DNA of 64,000 nt from Mucilaginibacter sp. OK283 (GTDB taxonomy: Bacteria; Bacteroidota; Bacteroidia; Sphingobacteriales; Sphingobacteriaceae): assembly GCF_900110415.1 (NCBI RefSeq), contig NZ_FODR01000010.1, forward strand, positions 62,001-126,000, written 5' to 3'. The notes below the pieces were generated by a model. The model did no database searches, was not told where the DNA came from, and saw nothing but the letters and a program-made list of their open reading frames with translations. Positions 60,512-64,000 of the stretch are shown in pieces. Within the stretch, counting starts at the first letter, position 1. The number at the start of each line of letters is the position of its first letter. A program made the translations under genes and the position numbers.

Positions 60512-60545
60512 CGGGATATTTGAAGTAAAAATGCTCCCTTTATAA

Positions 60546-60577
60546 GACTTGCGAAGTTTTCTAAAACTTCGCAAGTC
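60546..60577. repeat. Perfect palindromic hairpin, copy 2
   Basis: GACTTGCGAAGTTTT (60546-60560) pairs perfectly with AAAACTTCGCAAGTC (60563-60577). It lies between the convergent GH116 and methyltransferase genes and can act as a terminator for both. The core ACTTGCGAAGTTT is identical to the hairpin at 47693-47725. Confidence 0.75.
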
Positions 60578-60594
60578 TGGCATTATCATGGTCT

Positions 60595-61647
60595 TTACGT
60601 CGTCAATTCCGCTTCCGCCAGTTTCGTCCCCTCAATCCTGGCTTTTATCTTTGCGAAGGCGGTTTCGCGTGTTGTGGATACATCGTCGCAAAATGGCGAG
60701 AAGCCGCAATCGTCGGTGGTGCCCAATTGGTTGGTATTAATAAAGGCTGCCGCTTCAAGTACCCTGTCGCGCACTTCTTCTGCAGTTTCTATTACGGGGT
60801 TAAGTACATCTATCACGCCAATAAACACTTTCTGATTGGGCTTTAGGTATTGTTTAATAACCTTCAAAACTTTTACCCTGTCGGGCTCGCTGGCCAGTTG
60901 CAAATAAAAGCTGCCTACATGCAGTTCAAATAAATCGGGTAAAAAATCGGCGTAATCAACATCCGCGCTATGGGTCGAATCGTGGTCGCCGCCGGGGCAA
61001 ACGTGTACGCCCAGTTTTTGCTGTTCTTCAACGGTAAAACGGTCGAATACCTGGTTGTTAAGGCCAATGAAGTGTTTCAATACACCGCCGGATGGATCGA
61101 GCTTTAACGATAGCCGTCCTTCTGTAAAATCCATTTGTACTTTATAAGCGCCCTGCTCCAGGCAAAGCCTGATATCTTTTTCGCATTCATTCAGCAGATC
61201 GGCAATGAATTCAGCTTGCGGATAGCCGTCAATGCCATCCGGAGGGTAAATTAAGCTAAGGGCCGATGCCGATATGATGGCTTGTTTAACGGGAAGGTTG
61301 GTTAGTTTTTGAGCTGCGGCAAGATATTTTGATGCATAATTACCGTACCTGAACGGCCCTTTGGTAAGCAAAGGCAACTGCCGCGAGTGGCCATCCTCAA
61401 AATTGATGGTCATGCCTCCGGATGCTAAGTTGGTTAAGCCCTCCAGCGGATAAGTGACAAAGCTTGATTTGGTTTGCTCACCATCGGTAATAACAGGCGA
61501 ACCGGTTTCAGCAAACTCCTTTAAAGTGTCGGCAATTGCAGCTGCATAAAGTTTATTTAACTCATCGGCATTGGCTTGTGTGGTAATTGCCGTTACAAAC
61601 TCAGGCGACCTCGGAATGCTCCCGATAGGTTCAGTTAGGATTTTCAT
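60595..61647 (-). CDS. MetE C-terminal-like (cobalamin-independent) methyltransferase
   Basis: A 350-residue protein equal to the C-terminal half of MetE. It has the opening EPIGSIPRSPEF, ITDGEQTKSSFV and the zinc ligands His215 and Cys217 (GVHVCPGGDHD) with Cys314 (TTDDCGFSPF). Glu241 could be the fourth ligand. Stand-alone forms (YxjG/YxjH-like) use methyl donors other than folate triglutamate. It probably methylates homocysteine or a related thiol, or breaks down such a compound. It is a lone leftward gene. Confidence 0.85.
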   Translation of the reverse strand: MKILTEPIGSIPRSPEFVTAITTQANADELNKLYAAAIADTLKEFAETGSPVITDGEQTKSSFVTYPLEGLTNLASGGMTINFEDGHSRQLPLLTKGPFRYGNYASKYLAAAQKLTNLPVKQAIISASALSLIYPPDGIDGYPQAEFIADLLNECEKDIRLCLEQGAYKVQMDFTEGRLSLKLDPSGGVLKHFIGLNNQVFDRFTVEEQQKLGVHVCPGGDHDSTHSADVDYADFLPDLFELHVGSFYLQLASEPDRVKVLKVIKQYLKPNQKVFIGVIDVLNPVIETAEEVRDRVLEAAAFINTNQLGTTDDCGFSPFCDDVSTTRETAFAKIKARIEGTKLAEAELTT

Positions 61648-61755
61648 AGACTTTAAATTGGGTTTATAGATTACATAAATCTACCGCAATTTTATATGGA
61701 ATAAAAAATATTGCCTGGTAATTATTATAATAACTTGCCAAATGCTTTTAATAAC

Positions 61756-63999
61756 CTAATTAAATATAGTTACTGAACCACTAAGCACCTGTTTTGTGCC
61801 TTTTGTGCTAATAACGTAATAGTATACCGAAGCGGGTAATTTACTGCCGTTATAGGTGCCATTCCAGGGCGTGGCATAACCTTGTGATTGAAATACCATA
61901 CTGCCCAGGCGGCTATAAACCCTCACGGTTGTGGTTGGGTCGCCCTCCAGGCCGGCTATTACCCAGGTATCATTATGGCCATCGCCGTTGGGGCTAAATG
62001 CATTTGGTATATGTATATCATCGCAATGGCTGCTTATGGCAATGGTTTGTGATGCCTGGCACCCGTTGTTATCGGTTACCGTTAAAATAACCGATCCTAA
62101 TTTATTGGTTGTAAAAGTGTTGGTGCCGGGTTGCCCGTTCCATTCGTATTTGACAAAACCTGCGGGGGCTGTAAGGGTAATGCTTTCATTGGTATACTGA
62201 CAAAGCGTAGCCGATGGTACGTTTAACGTTGGATTGGGAAAATACTGCACCGTAGCAGATTCATCAACCGTACAACCCGCCGTTGTTGTAACTGTAGCTT
62301 TGAATGTACCCGAGTGCTGGATGCTTATTTTGTCGGATGTAGCGCCGGTACTCCAGGTAACAGTGCCGCTTGTATAGCTTGCTTTAAGATCGACCGTTTG
62401 ACCATCGCATAAGGTGGTATTCACAATTTGTTGAATACTGACAGTGGGCGGTGGGGTAAATCCTAAATTATAGGCAGACGACGCGATATTGCAGGACCCA
62501 GCACTTACAACGGTTACCGTATAGTTGCCACCTATATTGGTTGTTATGCTCGCTTTGTCCTGTTCGTCTGGTAATATATTTCCGCCCCTGAGCCAGTTTA
62601 CAGTCGTAAACGGGTCTATATTAACATTCGCGGTTAGTTGGGCCATATCGCCAATGCAATATGCCGGTTTACTAGCAGATACAACAGGTTTTGGCAGTCT
62701 AATGAAGTCGACCTGCAGCTCGGCGGACGAAACCGAGCCGGAACAACCGGTTACCACCACTTTATATTTACCCGGCTGGCTCACGTTTATTGATGCAGCG
62801 CTGCCGGTTATGGGGCTGTCATCTTTATACCAGGCATACTGGTAACTTGTCCAATTCAAAATAGCCGAGGCATCAATAGGCACATTGGCCGATAGTGTGG
62901 CCTGGTCGCCATCGCAGTAACTTGCTTTATCGGTGGTCAAAACCGGCGTTGGGATAGCAATAAAGTTTACCTGTACCTCTTTTGATGCTACCCAATTGCC
63001 TGCACAGGCGCTTACTTCTACCTTGTACTTGCCGGTTTCGGTAATATTATCAAGCGTGGCGGCTGTATTACCGTTTAACGCGCCATCCTTATACCAGCGA
63101 TATTGGTAGTTCGGTTTGTCGTCGGTTTTTAAGCTCGCTGATGAACCGGCGCAGTAGTTTAATACATCGGGATAGCTGAAGGTGAATTCGGGGGCGGCAA
63201 TTTGGGCTATTTTTAAATGGTTTGATTCGAAGTGCAAAGCCGAACAGGGATCATATAAAATTGCATAATAGTCGCCGGCACTGGTAATGGTATACTTGTC
63301 CTTACTTTCGTTTGGGATCTCTACGCCATCCTTATACCATTGTGCCAGGCCGCCAACATAATTTGAGTAGGTGAGCCGTGCCATTAAGATAGTATTTCCG
63401 CATACTTGAAACTTATTTACACTCGGGTCCTGACCATCAATATAAATTCCCTGTAATTGTTGGGTTTGGTCAATGTATGCGCCATAATCGGGCTTTAATA
63501 GATACAAACCATCCTGAGCGGCAACCCAAACCCCGTCCTCGCATGTTGGCGACGTGTAAGAAGTGGCGTTAACACAAATATCGTTGATCACCTTATTGCC
63601 CAAGCCGTCATAATGCTGAAATGAGTAATCGAAAAGATTGTCGTGAGTTTTGTTGTTCGAATTCGAAAAATACAAACCTTGGTCGGTTCCAAGTAAATAA
63701 TTTTCTTGCGTTAAGCTTTTTACGTTAATTAAGCCAAAAATAGAGGTGATCTTGTTGATGTTTATGCCGTTAAGATAGTGCTTATATGAGTTATATGAGT
63801 TATTTGAACCGCTCCACCTGTTTTGGAATAAACCATTTTCTGTTGACCAAAACTGATTGCCGGTATAAGGGAATCGCTGGTTGTAGGCATCAAAAATGTT
63901 ACCATTACCGTAGTAGGCAGACTTAAGCGTTTTGCCAAACTTATCCCCCTCCAGCCATATAAAACCGGTATACTCAAAAGAAGATGTATAGAAATTGGC
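61756..63999 (-). CDS. Large secreted Ig-repeat protein with T9SS/gliding-motility C-terminal domain (5' end outside window)
   Basis: The frame is open without interruption from the right edge to the stop at 61756, at least 747 residues, with no Met in the first 108 codons. The true start therefore lies beyond the window. The visible N-terminal part has propeller-like GLYF/GLYLL repeats (LLGTDQGLYFSNS, VWVAAQDGLYLLKPDYG). About five Ig-like repeats with the pattern YCxGxxAxLxA and YxWYKDG follow. The C-terminus has PNAFSPNGDGHND and the type B sorting domain. It should be exported by the type IX system and sit on the cell surface. Confidence 0.87.
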   Translation of the reverse strand, partial: ANFYTSSFEYTGFIWLEGDKFGKTLKSAYYGNGNIFDAYNQRFPYTGNQFWSTENGLFQNRWSGSNNSYNSYKHYLNGININKITSIFGLINVKSLTQENYLLGTDQGLYFSNSNNKTHDNLFDYSFQHYDGLGNKVINDICVNATSYTSPTCEDGVWVAAQDGLYLLKPDYGAYIDQTQQLQGIYIDGQDPSVNKFQVCGNTILMARLTYSNYVGGLAQWYKDGVEIPNESKDKYTITSAGDYYAILYDPCSALHFESNHLKIAQIAAPEFTFSYPDVLNYCAGSSASLKTDDKPNYQYRWYKDGALNGNTAATLDNITETGKYKVEVSACAGNWVASKEVQVNFIAIPTPVLTTDKASYCDGDQATLSANVPIDASAILNWTSYQYAWYKDDSPITGSAASINVSQPGKYKVVVTGCSGSVSSAELQVDFIRLPKPVVSASKPAYCIGDMAQLTANVNIDPFTTVNWLRGGNILPDEQDKASITTNIGGNYTVTVVSAGSCNIASSAYNLGFTPPPTVSIQQIVNTTLCDGQTVDLKASYTSGTVTWSTGATSDKISIQHSGTFKATVTTTAGCTVDESATVQYFPNPTLNVPSATLCQYTNESITLTAPAGFVKYEWNGQPGTNTFTTNKLGSVILTVTDNNGCQASQTIAISSHCDDIHIPNAFSPNGDGHNDTWVIAGLEGDPTTTVRVYSRLGSMVFQSQGYATPWNGTYNGSKLPASVYYYVISTKGTKQVLSGSVTIFN

Positions 64000-64000
64000 A

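Noticed and set aside
61756..63675. A complete secreted protein starting at TTG 63675
   Set aside because: The frame is open upstream to the window edge and the translated sequence continues in style, so this start is an artefact of start scanning.
1..64000. CRISPR arrays, tRNA and rRNA genes
   Set aside because: No regularly spaced direct repeats, cloverleaf-like sequences or rRNA-like segments were found by eye; a covariance-model scan would be decisive.

Overview
The window looks like chromosomal DNA of a Bacteroidota member, most likely family Sphingobacteriaceae (a Mucilaginibacter/Pedobacter-like organism). The grounds are a FecI/FecR/TonB-receptor module paired with a DUF4249 lipoprotein, a protein ending in the gliding-motility/type IX secretion C-terminal domain, an UpxY-like antiterminator heading a surface-glycan locus, -7 promoter boxes of the TAnnTTTG type and the general gene repertoire. 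The genus is inference; there is no rRNA in the window.

Region 1 (1-20.4 kb, all leftward) is one long surface-polysaccharide locus. It starts at a divergent promoter region near 20.4 kb with a Wza-type outer-membrane export lipoprotein, a Wzc-type tyrosine autokinase/co-polymerase and an UpxY/NusG-like antiterminator. These are followed by an AsnB-type amidotransferase, a GT4, a Wzm/Wzt ABC exporter whose ATPase carries a C-terminal glycan-recognition domain, a GT11 fucosyltransferase-like enzyme, a run of GT2-like enzymes, a DUF5672 protein, another GT4, an OafA-type acyltransferase, a GT61 and a hexapeptide acetyltransferase. The locus runs off the left edge inside another GT2. On the other strand a GT2 and a WecA/MraY-type initiating phosphosugar transferase (20.5-22.4 kb) complete the pathway.

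Region 2 (22.5-29.8 kb) is core metabolism: GAPDH, a GNAT acetyltransferase, phosphoglycerate kinase, lipoyl synthase, an ECF sigma/RskA-type anti-sigma pair and the bifunctional NAD(P)HX repair enzyme. Region 3 (30-36 kb) is a cell-surface signalling/uptake module: FecI sigma, two small proteins (one resembling an addiction-module antitoxin), FecR, an STN-containing TonB receptor and a DUF4249 lipoprotein.

Region 4 (36-41.6 kb) holds a Big2/LamG lipoprotein and a secreted GH29 alpha-L-fucosidase, separated and flanked by three copies of a non-coding repeat family. A membrane cytochrome b with a molybdopterin oxidoreductase lipoprotein follows. Region 5 (41.7-47.7 kb) has three unrecognised proteins, RidA, a large Lhr-like helicase interrupted in frame by a palindromic repeat, and a lipoprotein.

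Region 6 (47.8-57.5 kb) has an M16 peptidase, a DUF2059 protein, an HGSNAT-like membrane acyltransferase, a glucosamine-6-phosphate deaminase fused to a PIG-L-like domain, and divergently anhydro-MurNAc kinase. These suggest amino-sugar/cell-wall recycling. Small NTF2-like, membrane and VOC proteins follow. Region 7 (57.6-64 kb) has a GH116-family secreted glycosidase, a MetE-C-terminal-like methyltransferase and the 3' part of a large secreted Ig-repeat protein with a T9SS sorting domain, which is open to the right edge.

No tRNA, rRNA, CRISPR array, transposase, integrase or phage gene was seen. No clearly new enzymatic system is evident. The least ordinary signals are the repeat families (including one inside the helicase gene and one pair flanking the fucosidase), the ABC-exporter/tyrosine-kinase hybrid polysaccharide locus, and the antitoxin-like insertion between FecI and FecR.
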